A stretch of 64,000 nucleotides of DNA. Origin: Corynebacterium tuberculostearicum. Lineage in GTDB: Bacteria > Actinomycetota > Actinomycetes > Mycobacteriales > Mycobacteriaceae. Shown here one piece after another: positions 37,219 to 49,127 of the stretch. The notes below the pieces were generated by a model. It had not been told where the DNA came from, did not search any database, and worked only from the letters and a program-made list of their open reading frames with translations. The stretch spans positions 2,232,001 to 2,296,000 of the forward strand of contig NZ_JACBZL010000001.1 of assembly GCF_013408445.1 (NCBI RefSeq), written 5' to 3'. Made by a program: the position numbers and the translations under genes. Position 1 is the first letter of the stretch; each line of letters begins with the position of its first letter.

Positions 37219-37802
37219 CCACCGTCGGGGTGCTGGCGCTGCAAGGCGGCGTCGAGGAGCACCTGCGCATTCTGGACGGGCTCGGCGTTGCTACGCGCCG
37301 GGTGCGGGTGCCGCGCGACCTGGACGGGCTCGATGGGCTGGTGATTCCGGGCGGCGAGTCGAGCGTCATCGACAAGCTGGCGCGTAGTTTCGGGCTGGCC
37401 GAGCCGCTGCGCGACGCCGCGGCCGCAGGATTGCCGGTGCTCGCGACCTGCGCGGGGCTCATCTATTGCGCCCGCGAGCTCGAAAACCCCGCGCCGGGGC
37501 AGCAAACCCTAGGGCTGTTGGACGTGACCGTGCGGCGAAACGCCTTTGGCAACCAGCGCTTTTCCGAAGAGCGCACGGTGCCTGTGACGGCGGGCGAGGA
37601 AACGCTCGACATCGAGGCGAGTTTCATTCGCGCGCCGCTGGTCACCCGCGTGGGCGAGGGCGTCGAGGTCATCGCGACAGTGCCGGGGGAGGACGGTGAC
37701 GCGGTGGTCGGCGTGCGCCAAGGCCGCGTGACGGCGCTGAGCTTCCACCCAGAAGAAAATGGCGACGCCCGCGTGCACGCCGCCTGGCTCGACAGCTTCT
37801 AG
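37212..37802 (+). CDS. pdxT: PLP synthase glutaminase subunit PdxT
   Basis: A 196-residue class-I glutaminase feeding ammonia to Pdx[13 protein letters not shown] and [12 protein letters not shown] are family signatures; the nucleophile is in [10 protein letters not shown], and the His/Glu pair is in [15 protein letters not shown]. It overlaps pdxS. Confidence 0.96.
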   Translation: MVATVGVLALQGGVEEHLRILDGLGVATRRVRVPRDLDGLDGLVIPGGESSVIDKLARSFGLAEPLRDAAAAGLPVLATCAGLIYCARELENPAPGQQTLGLLDVTVRRNAFGNQRFSEERTVPVTAGEETLDIEASFIRAPLVTRVGEGVEVIATVPGEDGDAVVGVRQGRVTALSFHPEENGDARVHAAWLDSF

Positions 37803-37812
37803 GCGCGCCACC

Positions 37813-37856
37813 AAAGCCGCCCCGCAGCGAATCGATGAACGCTGCGGGGCGGCTTT
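37813..37856. terminator. Bidirectional terminator between pdxT and icd
   Basis: AAAGCCGCCCCGCAGCG and its perfect 17-bp complement flank a 10-base loop, with A and T tracts on either side. It serves both convergent genes. Confidence 0.93.
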
Positions 37857-37869
37857 TGCCTAGGAAGAA

Positions 37870-40083
<2,214 letters not shown>

Positions 40084-40299
40084 GATTCTCCTAATTAACG
40101 TTGGAAAATTGTTCAAGTGCCCAGATTACCGATTTTGTGGGCGGCATGTGGGCCAGTTTGCCGAAAGTGATCCCCCATTTGCCGCCCCTTGAAAAGGGTT
40201 GCGTGGCCGCTGTCACCCATGCGCGGGAGGGGTGGAGATATTCACGAGCCCCCGCTGCGGGCATGCCACCGGCGCAGACGGGGTGTACCCTCACTCTCC

Positions 40300-41553
40300 A
40301 TGAAAATCATCGATGAGCTAAGCCCGCGCAGCGCACACGAACACCGCGTTCGCCGCCGCCCGCTGCCGCTGCAAACGGAGATTACCACCCGCCGCCGCGC
40401 CATCGTCATGGTGGCCATGGCCTTGGGCGCGTTTGCCATCGGCACGACGGAGTTCGTGTCCATGGGCCTGCTGCCGCTTATTGCAGATGATTTTGGCGTT
40501 TCGGAAGAAAACGCCTCCACACTCATCACCATCTATGCCATGGGCGTGGTGGTCGGTGCCCCGTTGATTGCGGCTTTTACCGGCAAGCTGCCGCGCCGCC
40601 GGCTCATCCTGCTGCTCATCGGCTTCCTCGTGGTGGGCAACCTCCTCTCGGTCTTGGCACCGAATTACGCCATCCTCATGGTCGCGCGCTTTATTGCGGG
40701 CATGCCGCACGGCGCTTATTTCTCCGTGGCTAATCTCTCGGCCGCATCCATGGCGCCCCCTGGCGGCCGCGGCAAGGCCATGGCTTATGTGGGCATGGGC
40801 TTGGCCATCGCCACGGTGATTGGTGTGCCGGCCGCCCAAGCCCTCGGCTCCGCGCTGGGCTGGCAGGCGGCCTACCTAGTGGTCGTGGCTTTGGGTATTG
40901 TCACCGCCATTGCGTTGTTCTTCCTGATGCCGCACATGACGGAGATGAAGCAGACCGATATCCGCACCGAATTTGGTGCGTTCAAAAACAGTCAGGTGTG
41001 GTTCACCGTCATCATGGGCGTGGTCGGCTTTGGCGGCATGTTCTCCGTCTATACCTATATTTCGTGGACCATGACCGAGGTCGCCGGCATGGACCAGAGC
41101 CTCATCTGGGTGGTGCTCATGGCCTATGGCATCGGCATGACCATCGGCAATGCCTTTGGCGGCTGGCTTGCCGATCGCAACCTGGAGTTTGGCATTATCT
41201 TTGCCTTGGCCTGCCTCATCGTTATCCTGACGGCCTTCTACTTCCTCTCCGGCCATGCCATCCCCGCTACCTTGTGCTTTGGCTGCGTGGCGTTTATGGG
41301 CTCCACGCTGGTTCCTTCGCTGCAGCTGCGCTTGGTGCATGTGGCTGGCGACGCCCAGACTTTGGCCGCAGCCCTTAACCAGTCCGCGCTGAACATCGCA
41401 AACGCGGCCGGTGCGACCATTGGCGGCGCCGTGGTGGGTGCCGGCTTGGGCTACTCCGCCCCGGCGCTGGCCGGTGCGGCCCTAGCGGCTGCGGGTTGCC
41501 TGGTATGGGCTGCGACGATGTGGGATAAAAAGCGCCTTTCTCGCCGCGCCTAG
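40300..41553 (+). CDS. MFS transporter (DHA1/AraJ-like efflux)
   Basis: A 417-residue protein with 12 membrane segments. It has the AraJ/sugar-efflux signature FAIGTTEFVSMGLLPLIADDFGVSEENASTLITIYAMGVVVGAPL and the motif-A-like GKLPRRRLILLLIG, so a proton-driven exporter of sugars or drugs is likely. The ATG at 40300 is used (MKIIDELSPRSAHEH). Transcription may run on into xthA, 21 bp away, as no terminator is seen. Confidence 0.88.
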   Translation: MKIIDELSPRSAHEHRVRRRPLPLQTEITTRRRAIVMVAMALGAFAIGTTEFVSMGLLPLIADDFGVSEENASTLITIYAMGVVVGAPLIAAFTGKLPRRRLILLLIGFLVVGNLLSVLAPNYAILMVARFIAGMPHGAYFSVANLSAASMAPPGGRGKAMAYVGMGLAIATVIGVPAAQALGSALGWQAAYLVVVALGIVTAIALFFLMPHMTEMKQTDIRTEFGAFKNSQVWFTVIMGVVGFGGMFSVYTYISWTMTEVAGMDQSLIWVVLMAYGIGMTIGNAFGGWLADRNLEFGIIFALACLIVILTAFYFLSGHAIPATLCFGCVAFMGSTLVPSLQLRLVHVAGDAQTLAAALNQSALNIANAAGATIGGAVVGAGLGYSAPALAGAALAAAGCLVWAATMWDKKRLSRRA

Positions 41554-41574
41554 GCTTACCGATATGCTGTTGGC

Positions 41575-42492
41575 ATGACCCTTACCATCGCGAGCGTTAA
41601 TGTCAACGGAATCCGCGCTGCGTGCAAGCAGCGCAACGAAAATAACCCCGGAATGAACGCCTGGCTAGAGGAGACTCCGGCCGAAATCGTGCTCATGCAG
41701 GAGGTGCGCGCAACCCCGGAGCAGGCCGAAAAGGCCTTGGCCCCGGCCCTAGAGGCGGGATGGCACTTAGCTCTTGCCGACGCCGCCGCAAAGGGCCGCG
41801 CCGGCGTGGGTATCCTGTCTCGCACCCCGCTTGCCGACGTCGAAGTGGGCTTCGGCTCCTTTACCGACGCCGGCCGCTGGATTGCGGCTACCACCCGCGA
41901 TATTCGCGTCGCCTCGCTGTACCTGCCTTCCGGCGATACCGGTTCACCGAAGTTGGATGAAAAGTACCGCTTCTTGGATGAGTTCCAGGAGGTGCTGGCG
42001 AAGAACGCGGCGCGCACGAATTCTGATGGCAGCCCGGCCGACATGGTCATCGGCGGCGACTGGAATATCTGCCACCGCGCCCAGGACCTGAAAAATAATA
42101 AGGCCAACGAAAGGAAGGCTGGCCACCTGCCGGAAGAACGCGCCTTCATGGATCACGTCTTTGGCGCGTTCCCGGATGACAAGCCACAGGAGAAGAAGAA
42201 CCTGGGGCAGTGGCAGGGCGTGGTCGAGTACGTAGGCGGCGAGCCGTGGTCCCCGGCCGCAGATCCGCAGTGGTTCGACGTCGCCCGCCGCCTGCACCCA
42301 GAAGAAGATGGTCCGTATACCTGGTGGACCTACCGCGGCCAGGCGTTTAATAACAACGCCGGGTGGCGCATCGATTACCAGGCGGCCACCCGCCCGATGC
42401 TGGAGCGCGCGCAGCGCACCTGGGTGGATAAGGCTCCTACCGTGGAGCAGCGCTGGTCCGACCATTCCCCACTGCTGGTGGAGTACCGCTGA
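41575..42492 (+). CDS. xthA: Exodeoxyribonuclease III
   Basis: A 305-residue EEP-fold nuclease for abasic-site repair and 3' end cleaning. Catalytic blocks are IASVNVNGIRAA, VLMQEVRA (metal Glu), IGGDWNICH and the C-terminal SDHSPLLVEYR (Asp-His). It contains one exact 13-mer repeat and a 12-base version 56 bp away. Its stop overlaps the ATG of the next gene (TGATG). Confidence 0.95.
   Translation: MTLTIASVNVNGIRAACKQRNENNPGMNAWLEETPAEIVLMQEVRATPEQAEKALAPALEAGWHLALADAAAKGRAGVGILSRTPLADVEVGFGSFTDAGRWIAATTRDIRVASLYLPSGDTGSPKLDEKYRFLDEFQEVLAKNAARTNSDGSPADMVIGGDWNICHRAQDLKNNKANERKAGHLPEERAFMDHVFGAFPDDKPQEKKNLGQWQGVVEYVGGEPWSPAADPQWFDVARRLHPEEDGPYTWWTYRGQAFNNNAGWRIDYQAATRPMLERAQRTWVDKAPTVEQRWSDHSPLLVEYR
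41829..41841 (+). repeat. 13-mer GCTTGCCGACGTC, copy 9 (in xthA)
   Basis: Exact copy, read as LADV. A 12-base version (CTTGCCGACGCC) lies at 41773-41784 and is read as LADA. Confidence 0.8.
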
Positions 42493-43463
42493 TGACGCCA
42501 CTATTTAGCGTCCTGTATGTAGTTGGTATTACGGCCGAGTCCATGACCGCCGCCTTGTCTGCCGGCCGCCAAAAGCTCGATCTTTTCGGCGTCACCATGA
42601 TCGCCTCCATGACGGCGCTGGGCGGCGGCACGGTGCGCGATATGATCCTCGATGACCCTCCCTTTACCTGGGTTGAGCACCCCATTTATTTGGTGATCGT
42701 CATCGTGGCGGCCGTGGTGACGGTGGGCATGTCCTTCCTCATGCACTACTTCCGCCACCTCTTCCTGATCTTGGATGCCCTGGGGCTCGCGGTCTTTTCG
42801 GTGCTGGGCACCCAAATCGCGGTCCACCTGGGACATGGGTTCATCATTGCCTCGGTGTCTGCGGTGATTTCCGGCGTCTTTGGCGGCGTGCTGCGTGACC
42901 TGCTTTCAGATCGCATCCCGCTGGTCTTTTCCGGCGAGTATTATGCTGCCATCTCGCTGTTGGCCGCGGCTCTATTTATGGCGCTCTACCACGGCGGCTT
43001 GGCTGAGGAACCGGCCGCGATTATCACCGCCTCGGTGTGTTTCATCGCCCGCTTGGCTGCGATTTACTTCAAGAAAGGCTTGCCCGTCTTCGAATACCGC
43101 GACGCCGAACAGCAGATGGACCCGCGCTTGCGTTTGTCCGCGCGCATCGTGCGCGATGGCGCCCGCAAAGCCAAGCGCAAGGCAGGCGCGGCCACGCGCT
43201 ATGCCAGCCCCATCACGCGCCCGCTGACTAGGCCTTTAAGTCGCCCGTTTAAGAACAAGACACGAGCTTTTTCTACTGCGGCAGAGGGGGCGGACTACGA
43301 CGATATTTCGAGCAACCGCATCGCGCGCCGGCCGAAGCAACAGTCGATTACGCGGCCGAGCGGTCGGCACTCGCCAGGGGCGAGGGGAGTAAACGTGGAG
43401 CAGCAGTGGAGCTTTAATAAGGGGGACGTCGGCAAGCGCAAGGCGCCCAAGCACAAGCAGTAG
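42492..43463 (+). CDS. TRIC-like (UPF0126) cation channel family membrane protein
   Basis: A 323-residue protein. The first 205 residues hold seven membrane segments in two UPF0126 repeats (GVTMIASMTALGGGTVRDMI; FIIASVSAVISGVFGGVLRDLL), with the family's glycine-rich GGGxxRD turns. Prokaryotic TRIC homologues conduct monovalent cations. An unusual basic C-terminal tail of about 115 residues (SPITRPLTRPLSRPFKNKTR...) is specific to this lineage. Translation is coupled to xthA. One 13-mer repeat lies near the end. Confidence 0.88.
   Translation: MTPLFSVLYVVGITAESMTAALSAGRQKLDLFGVTMIASMTALGGGTVRDMILDDPPFTWVEHPIYLVIVIVAAVVTVGMSFLMHYFRHLFLILDALGLAVFSVLGTQIAVHLGHGFIIASVSAVISGVFGGVLRDLLSDRIPLVFSGEYYAAISLLAAALFMALYHGGLAEEPAAIITASVCFIARLAAIYFKKGLPVFEYRDAEQQMDPRLRLSARIVRDGARKAKRKAGAATRYASPITRPLTRPLSRPFKNKTRAFSTAAEGADYDDISSNRIARRPKQQSITRPSGRHSPGARGVNVEQQWSFNKGDVGKRKAPKHKQ
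43425..43437 (-). repeat. 13-mer GCTTGCCGACGTC, copy 10 (in TRIC-like gene tail)
   Basis: Exact copy, read by the gene as GAC GTC GGC AAG (DVGK) in the basic low-complexity tail. Confidence 0.8.
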
Positions 43464-43514
43464 TGCTATTATGGCTAGGTCAAAAAATTCAGTAATCTGC
43501 AACGGAGAAAGTTC

Positions 43515-43706
43515 ATGGCTCGCGCAATTATTTCTTTCGTCCTCGGCGCTGTAATCCTCGGCCTGAGCATCTGGTGGTGGACCGTTGTTGGTCCGTCCTT
43601 CGCTTTCCTCGGCCCCATCGTGCTCATGGGCGTGGGCGGCGCGCTGATGGTATCCGGTTGGGCCATCCTGATGGACGTGGTCAGCCCCACCTCGCGCAAG
43701 CTCTAA
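43515..43706 (+). CDS. Small two-helix membrane protein (63 aa)
   Basis: A hypothetical protein with two hydrophobic segments (IISFVLGAVILGLSIWWWTVV and LGPIVLMGVGGALMVSGWAILM) and a short polar end (SPTSRKL). CGGAGAAAG precedes the ATG. It stands between the TRIC-like gene and a clear terminator, so it is expressed as a monocistronic or read-through unit. Function unknown. Confidence 0.75.
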   Translation: MARAIISFVLGAVILGLSIWWWTVVGPSFAFLGPIVLMGVGGALMVSGWAILMDVVSPTSRKL

Positions 43707-43720
43707 AATCCTTGCGCCGC

Positions 43721-43750
43721 ATCCCTTGCCCAATCGGGCAGGGGATTTTT
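43721..43750 (+). terminator. Terminator before trpS
   Basis: ATCCCTTGCCC and GGGCAGGGGAT form an 11-bp stem (one T-G pair) with a 4-base loop, followed by five T residues. Confidence 0.88.
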
Positions 43751-43817
43751 CGATCCCTTGCTCAGGCGGTGCCGGGGAAGGATGTGAACCGTGCGTCGGG
43801 GCTAGGGGGTAGGATAA

Positions 43818-44849
<1,032 letters not shown>

Positions 44850-44874
44850 CAAGCGGCCGCTTCCCCCGTGCACC

Positions 44875-44902
44875 ACCCCACAAAGGGACAAGTGGGGGTT
44901 TG
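44875..44902 (+). terminator. Probable terminator after trpS
   Basis: CCCCAC and GTGGGG pair around AAAGGGACAA and are followed by GTTTG. It is a short stem, so moderate support only. Confidence 0.5.
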
Positions 44903-44951
44903 CCAGTTACTCTAGGTGGGATAAAAACTGTGCGAGCAAGAAGGGAAGCAC

Positions 44952-46031
44952 GTGCCTACCACCACGCAATCCTCCTCGAAGAAGACGGACCACTACGGCA
45001 TCGAACGCGCCAATGCCGACGATCCCGGTGCGGTAGATAAGATTCGCTCCAAGTCCGGATTCGTTGACCACCTCATGCGCATGAATGAGCGCTACGGTGC
45101 CGAAGGCGGCAACCAGTTTGCCGCCGGTATCACCTATTATTCGGTGCTCTCCATCTTCCCGCTTGCCATGCTGATCGTGGCCACCGTCGCCGCCGTCTTG
45201 GCTAACCGTGAGGACCTGCTCAATGATCTGCAATCCCATATCACCAGTTCTATCGATGGCGATATGGGAGATACGGTCAATGAGATCTTGGATACCGCCA
45301 TTGACCAACGCGGCGCCATGTTCGGTATCGGTGGTTTGACCACTCTGTGGTCCGGCCTAGGCTGGATGAACAACCTGCGCATCGGTATCTCGGCCATGTG
45401 GGGCATCGATGCCAACGAGGGCGGTTCCTTCTTGAAGAAGAAGTTGTCTGACCTGGTGGGCCTCATTGGCCTTATCGTGGCATTCCTCATCGCCTTTGGC
45501 GTCACCGCCGCCGGGTCCTCCGGCCTTACCCAGAAAATCTTTGAGCGCGTAGGAATCGAGTCCTTCCCGGGCATGGACTCGGTTATTTTCTTTGTCGGCT
45601 TGGCAGTGGGCCTTCTGGCCAACCTCATCGTCATGTGGTGGCTGATTATGATCCTGCCGCGCACCAAGGTGCCGAAGAAGTCCGGCCTTATCGGCGCGGC
45701 CATTGGTGCCGTGGCTTTTGAGCTGCTCAAGCAGCTGTCCACGCTCATCATGTCCTCTGCTACCGGCAGCCCTGCCGGCGCGGTCTTCGGCCCCGTCATC
45801 GTGCTCATGGTGGTCATGTATCTGATTTGGCGCGTGGTGCTGTACGTCTCCGCGTGGACCGCCACCACCGCCGAGTCCCTGAAGTACGCTCACCCGCCGG
45901 TCCCAGAGCCGGCCGTTATTCGCGTCCGCAACGAGGTCAAGGAAGGCGCGCCTGCAGGTGCGACCTTCGGCGTTGGCGCCGCTGTAGGCGCCGCGGCCGT
46001 GGGCGCATGGAGCTTGTTGCGCCGTAAGTAA
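44952..46031 (+). CDS. YhjD/YihY/BrkB family inner membrane protein
   Basis: A 359-residue protein with six membrane segments and family blocks NQFAAGITYYSVLSIFPLAMLIVATVAAVLA and LWSGLGWMNNLRIGISAMWGI. Members are envelope proteins; YhjD in E. coli has been linked to lipid A transport, which does not apply to this Gram-positive, so the role is open. It starts with GTG at 44952. A Gly/Ala-rich helix near the end precedes LLRRK. Confidence 0.9.
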   Translation: MPTTTQSSSKKTDHYGIERANADDPGAVDKIRSKSGFVDHLMRMNERYGAEGGNQFAAGITYYSVLSIFPLAMLIVATVAAVLANREDLLNDLQSHITSSIDGDMGDTVNEILDTAIDQRGAMFGIGGLTTLWSGLGWMNNLRIGISAMWGIDANEGGSFLKKKLSDLVGLIGLIVAFLIAFGVTAAGSSGLTQKIFERVGIESFPGMDSVIFFVGLAVGLLANLIVMWWLIMILPRTKVPKKSGLIGAAIGAVAFELLKQLSTLIMSSATGSPAGAVFGPVIVLMVVMYLIWRVVLYVSAWTATTAESLKYAHPPVPEPAVIRVRNEVKEGAPAGATFGVGAAVGAAAVGAWSLLRRK

Positions 46032-46087
46032 AATCTCCTCCTTAGGGGTGAGGCCGCCGCTGCCGTTGGGCTTTAAGATGGAGCATT

Positions 46088-47020
46088 ATGAACGCCAATG
46101 ACATCGCACCGAATCTTTATGAGGAATGGGGACTAGATCGCCGCGATGGCGAGCACGAGCTCTTAGTCTTGCTGGAGTCCAAGGATGTGCTGCTACAGCA
46201 GCAAGGCCACGACATTGAAGATCCGCGGCGCGCGCAGCTGCGCATCGCTGCCAGCGTCTTGGGCTCTGCTGCAAAGCGGGCCGAATACGATAAGGCGTGC
46301 GCGGCGGGAGTGCGCCCCACCTGGGGAGACCTCGGACAGCTGGGCGCGGTAGGGCAGTGGAACCCGCGGCCACTGCAAGCCCAGCAGCAAGCTCAGTCCT
46401 TCCAGCCCGGTCAGGCGGCCGGGCCGGGGCGTCACGCTCAGCAGGAACCACGATTTGCGCAGACCTCGAGCCCCTATGGGTCGCCGTATGCGCGCAATCC
46501 CTTTGCCCCGCAGCACAATCCATTCCCGCCGGCAACGGCGAACGCGGCTGTACCCGCGCCGTTGGTACAACAACCAGCGGCCGAAATTAGCCAGCGCGCC
46601 GGTCAAGATGCGCGCATCGGCATGGCCATTTTGGACCTCATCTTCTTTTCGCTCATTAGCGGCAGCTTCGGCGGCGCGCTGCTGTCCGGCGGCGTGGATG
46701 AGCTCTCGACGTTCATTGGCGGCGCCATCATCTTGCTGCTCTACACCTTGGGCACCGAATGTTGGCTCGGCGCCAGCCCGGCCAAGCTGCTGATGGGCTA
46801 CACGGTGCGCGATGTCGACACCAAAGAGCGGCTCACCCTCACCCAGTCCGCTAAGCGCCAGTGGTGGCGCCTAGTCAATATCGTGCCGGGCCCCGGTACG
46901 TTCGCCAGCTGGGTGGGCGCCGGCGTGCATACCTTCACCATTTCGGAGAAGAATAACCGCCGCGGCTCCCACGATGAGTGGGCTAACGCCGAAGTAGTGA
47001 AAAAGCACCCACGCAAATAG
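46088..47020 (+). CDS. RDD-domain membrane protein with J-like N-terminus
   Basis: A 310-residue protein. The N-terminal 75 residues (NLYEEWGLDRRDGEHELLVLLESKD, RIAASVLGSAAKRAEYDKA) resemble a degenerate J domain without the HPD tripeptide. A Gln/Pro-rich linker follows, then a three-helix RDD domain (GQDARIGMAILDLIFFSLI; TECWLGASPAKLLMGYTVRD; AKRQWWRLV). RDD proteins include small-solute antiporters; the function here is unknown. Its last 38 bp overlap the end of the carboxypeptidase gene on the other strand. Confidence 0.82.
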   Translation: MNANDIAPNLYEEWGLDRRDGEHELLVLLESKDVLLQQQGHDIEDPRRAQLRIAASVLGSAAKRAEYDKACAAGVRPTWGDLGQLGAVGQWNPRPLQAQQQAQSFQPGQAAGPGRHAQQEPRFAQTSSPYGSPYARNPFAPQHNPFPPATANAAVPAPLVQQPAAEISQRAGQDARIGMAILDLIFFSLISGSFGGALLSGGVDELSTFIGGAIILLLYTLGTECWLGASPAKLLMGYTVRDVDTKERLTLTQSAKRQWWRLVNIVPGPGTFASWVGAGVHTFTISEKNNRRGSHDEWANAEVVKKHPRK

Positions 47021-48176
47021 CCAGCAACACTACGGCGCCGGCGATAACCCAGCCGAGCCACCCCTGCACCCCGGCCAAGGAGGAGTTGGCCGATTGTGCC
47101 TGGGCATCGGGGGCCGGGGAGGCAGTGGAGTCGGCGTCGGAATGGACGTCGGCAAGCAACTGCCCTACACCGTCACCGGGATGCACCTTGTAGGCCTCGT
47201 GCAGCAGCTTCTGGGCCTGCTCCCACGCGCGCGGGCCGTGCTCCACGGTGGTATCGAGCAGCACCGCCTGCAGCCGTCGGCCATGGCGGTCGAGCGCGCC
47301 GACGAAGGTATGGTGCGCGTCATCGGTAAAGCCCGTCTTGCCACCAATGCCGTCCGGATCATTGAGGAAGAGCCCGTTATCGTTGCCTAATTGGTAACCG
47401 TCAAGGTCGCCCCAGCCGGGAAAGTCCACGGACTCCGTATCCACAATCCGCGCGAAGGTCGGGTTATGGAAGGCCGCGCGGTAAATGCGGGAAATATCCT
47501 CGGCCGAGGTAGACATGCCCGGGGCATCGAGCCCAGAGTAGCTGGCCGCGTAGGTGGAATTTGTGCCGATCTCGGCCGCCTTCTCATTGACCTTGCGCAG
47601 CGTGGCCTCGTCGCCGCCCAATTCCTGTGCCAGGGCGTGCGCGGCATCGTTGCCAGAGGCCATGAGCAAGCCCTGCAAAAGCTGTTCCACCGTGTACGTG
47701 CCGCCTGGGCCGATGCCGACCGCTGAGCCGTCAATCTGTGCCGATTCTTCGCCCACCTCGACCTTCTGGTGCAGATCCAGTTCGTCGATAACCACCAGCG
47801 CCAGCAGTGCCTTGATGATGGAGGCCGGCCGGTAGCGGCCGTTAGGGTCCTTCATTGCGATGATTTCGCCGGAATCGATATCGGAGACCATCCACGCCGC
47901 GGCCACCACATCCTTATCCACCTTGAACCCTTCGGGCAGGGTGGTGCCACAGGCCTCATTGCTTTCCACCGGCGGCAGCGGGGTGGGTGAGGCCTGCCCA
48001 GGAGCGAGGCGCTCCGAGGTGGTGGTGGCCTTTTCCGGGCGCTCGGCGTGCGGGCACTTATCGGTATCCGGGGCGGTGGTGCGCATGGTGGTAGGAGTTT
48101 CCGGCTCTTCCGCCAGCGCGAGCGGTGCGCCGCTGAGCAGGACGGTAACGAGGGAACTAGCTATAATTCTTTTCAT
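46983..48176 (-). CDS. D-alanyl-D-alanine carboxypeptidase (penicillin-binding protein)
   Basis: A 397-residue S11-type peptidase trimming peptidoglycan stem peptides outside the membrane. It has a signal peptide (MKRIIASSLVTVLLSGAPLALA), the SxxK in RPASIIKALLA, SGN in LLMASGNDAAHAL and KTG in IGGKTGFTDDA. A single C-terminal helix (WVIAGAVVLLAICVGAFSLL) with a positive end anchors it. The start at 48176 is chosen for the signal peptide. It contains one 13-mer repeat. Confidence 0.94.
   Translation of the reverse strand: MKRIIASSLVTVLLSGAPLALAEEPETPTTMRTTAPDTDKCPHAERPEKATTTSERLAPGQASPTPLPPVESNEACGTTLPEGFKVDKDVVAAAWMVSDIDSGEIIAMKDPNGRYRPASIIKALLALVVIDELDLHQKVEVGEESAQIDGSAVGIGPGGTYTVEQLLQGLLMASGNDAAHALAQELGGDEATLRKVNEKAAEIGTNSTYAASYSGLDAPGMSTSAEDISRIYRAAFHNPTFARIVDTESVDFPGWGDLDGYQLGNDNGLFLNDPDGIGGKTGFTDDAHHTFVGALDRHGRRLQAVLLDTTVEHGPRAWEQAQKLLHEAYKVHPGDGVGQLLADVHSDADSTASPAPDAQAQSANSSLAGVQGWLGWVIAGAVVLLAICVGAFSLLRR
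47145..47157 (-). repeat. 13-mer GCTTGCCGACGTC, copy 11 (in carboxypeptidase gene)
   Basis: Exact copy, read as LADV in the linker before the C-terminal helix, a poorly constrained part of the protein. Confidence 0.8.
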
Positions 48177-48215
48177 GACATGACACATCTTAGGCCCGTG
48201 CCTACGATGGGACGC

Positions 48216-49106
48216 ATGCATGACGCGCCTTTGATTAGCCCTGAAAACAAGGACTCCGCCGCCGACGTGGTGGCCAAGCTGCCTAAGGTCTCCCTCTTTG
48301 AGCCCATTAACTCCACGGCCGCTACGCCGGAGGAACTCACCGCGACCATCCGTGAGCGCTACGAAGCCCTAGCCGCAGACGGCGTGGTCTACGCGGAACT
48401 GCACTTGGATCCAGCAGCGATTGGCCTGGACGCTGCCGCGGTTGTTGAAGCCGCCGTTGCAGCCCGCATTCCTTCCCTGGACTCCCGCCTCGTCCTGGCC
48501 GGCACGGCCCCTGAGGCAGCAGTGCCTGACGACGCCCCCGTGGTGGGCTATAACCTCCCGCAGGACGAGGCGGGCGCGGCCGCGGACTTCCGCGCCGCCT
48601 ACCTACCCACCCAGATTCACGTGGGCGAGGACTTCGCGGAAGTTGAGCGCGCCGCCCAGGCCGGCGTGAATCGCCTTATCCACCCGGTGAATATGATCGA
48701 TGACTTCACTGCGAATATCGAAGGCATCGTGCCGGGCAAGGCCTCTGGCTACATCCGCGACCGCCATATTCCCCTGGTCTTTACCCCACTGGAGGAAGCC
48801 GAGGAGCTGACCGACCACCCACTGCCACTGCTGCAGCAGCTGGGCTTTACCTGCACCATTTCCTCGGGCGAGACCACCTTGACCAAGCAGTTCCTCGCGC
48901 TGAGTGAGACCTTTGGCTACGGGCTGGAGGAATTTTTCGACCTCACCGTCAAAGCGGTGGAGAATTCCTTTGCTGACCAGGAATTACGGCAGCATCTGCT
49001 AGAAACGGTTATCCTGCCAGCATACGAGGAATTATCTGATCCGGAGCTTGCTGGACCGGACACGGAGGAATCCCTCGCTGATGCGGCAGACGCCGCTGAA
49101 GAATAG
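48216..49106 (+). CDS. Adenosine-deaminase-like protein, predicted catalytically inactive
   Basis: A 296-residue protein whose order of elements follows adenosine deaminase: ALAADGVVYAELHLDP, then QIHVGEDFAEVERAAQAGVNRLIHPVNMIDD, RDRHIPLVFTPLEEAEELTDHPLPLLQQLGFTCTISSGE, and TFGYGLEEFFDLTVKAVENSF. The N-terminal HxH zinc motif is absent (SLFEPINS stands there), and the catalytic Asp of the NTDD motif is replaced in TISSGE. His/Glu of HAGE (HVGE) and one later His remain. A regulatory or scaffold role is possible. An alternative start at 48207 exists. Confidence 0.8.
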   Translation: MHDAPLISPENKDSAADVVAKLPKVSLFEPINSTAATPEELTATIRERYEALAADGVVYAELHLDPAAIGLDAAAVVEAAVAARIPSLDSRLVLAGTAPEAAVPDDAPVVGYNLPQDEAGAAADFRAAYLPTQIHVGEDFAEVERAAQAGVNRLIHPVNMIDDFTANIEGIVPGKASGYIRDRHIPLVFTPLEEAEELTDHPLPLLQQLGFTCTISSGETTLTKQFLALSETFGYGLEEFFDLTVKAVENSFADQELRQHLLETVILPAYEELSDPELAGPDTEESLADAADAAEE

Positions 49107-49127
49107 AAACGATTAAAGGAGAATTAG

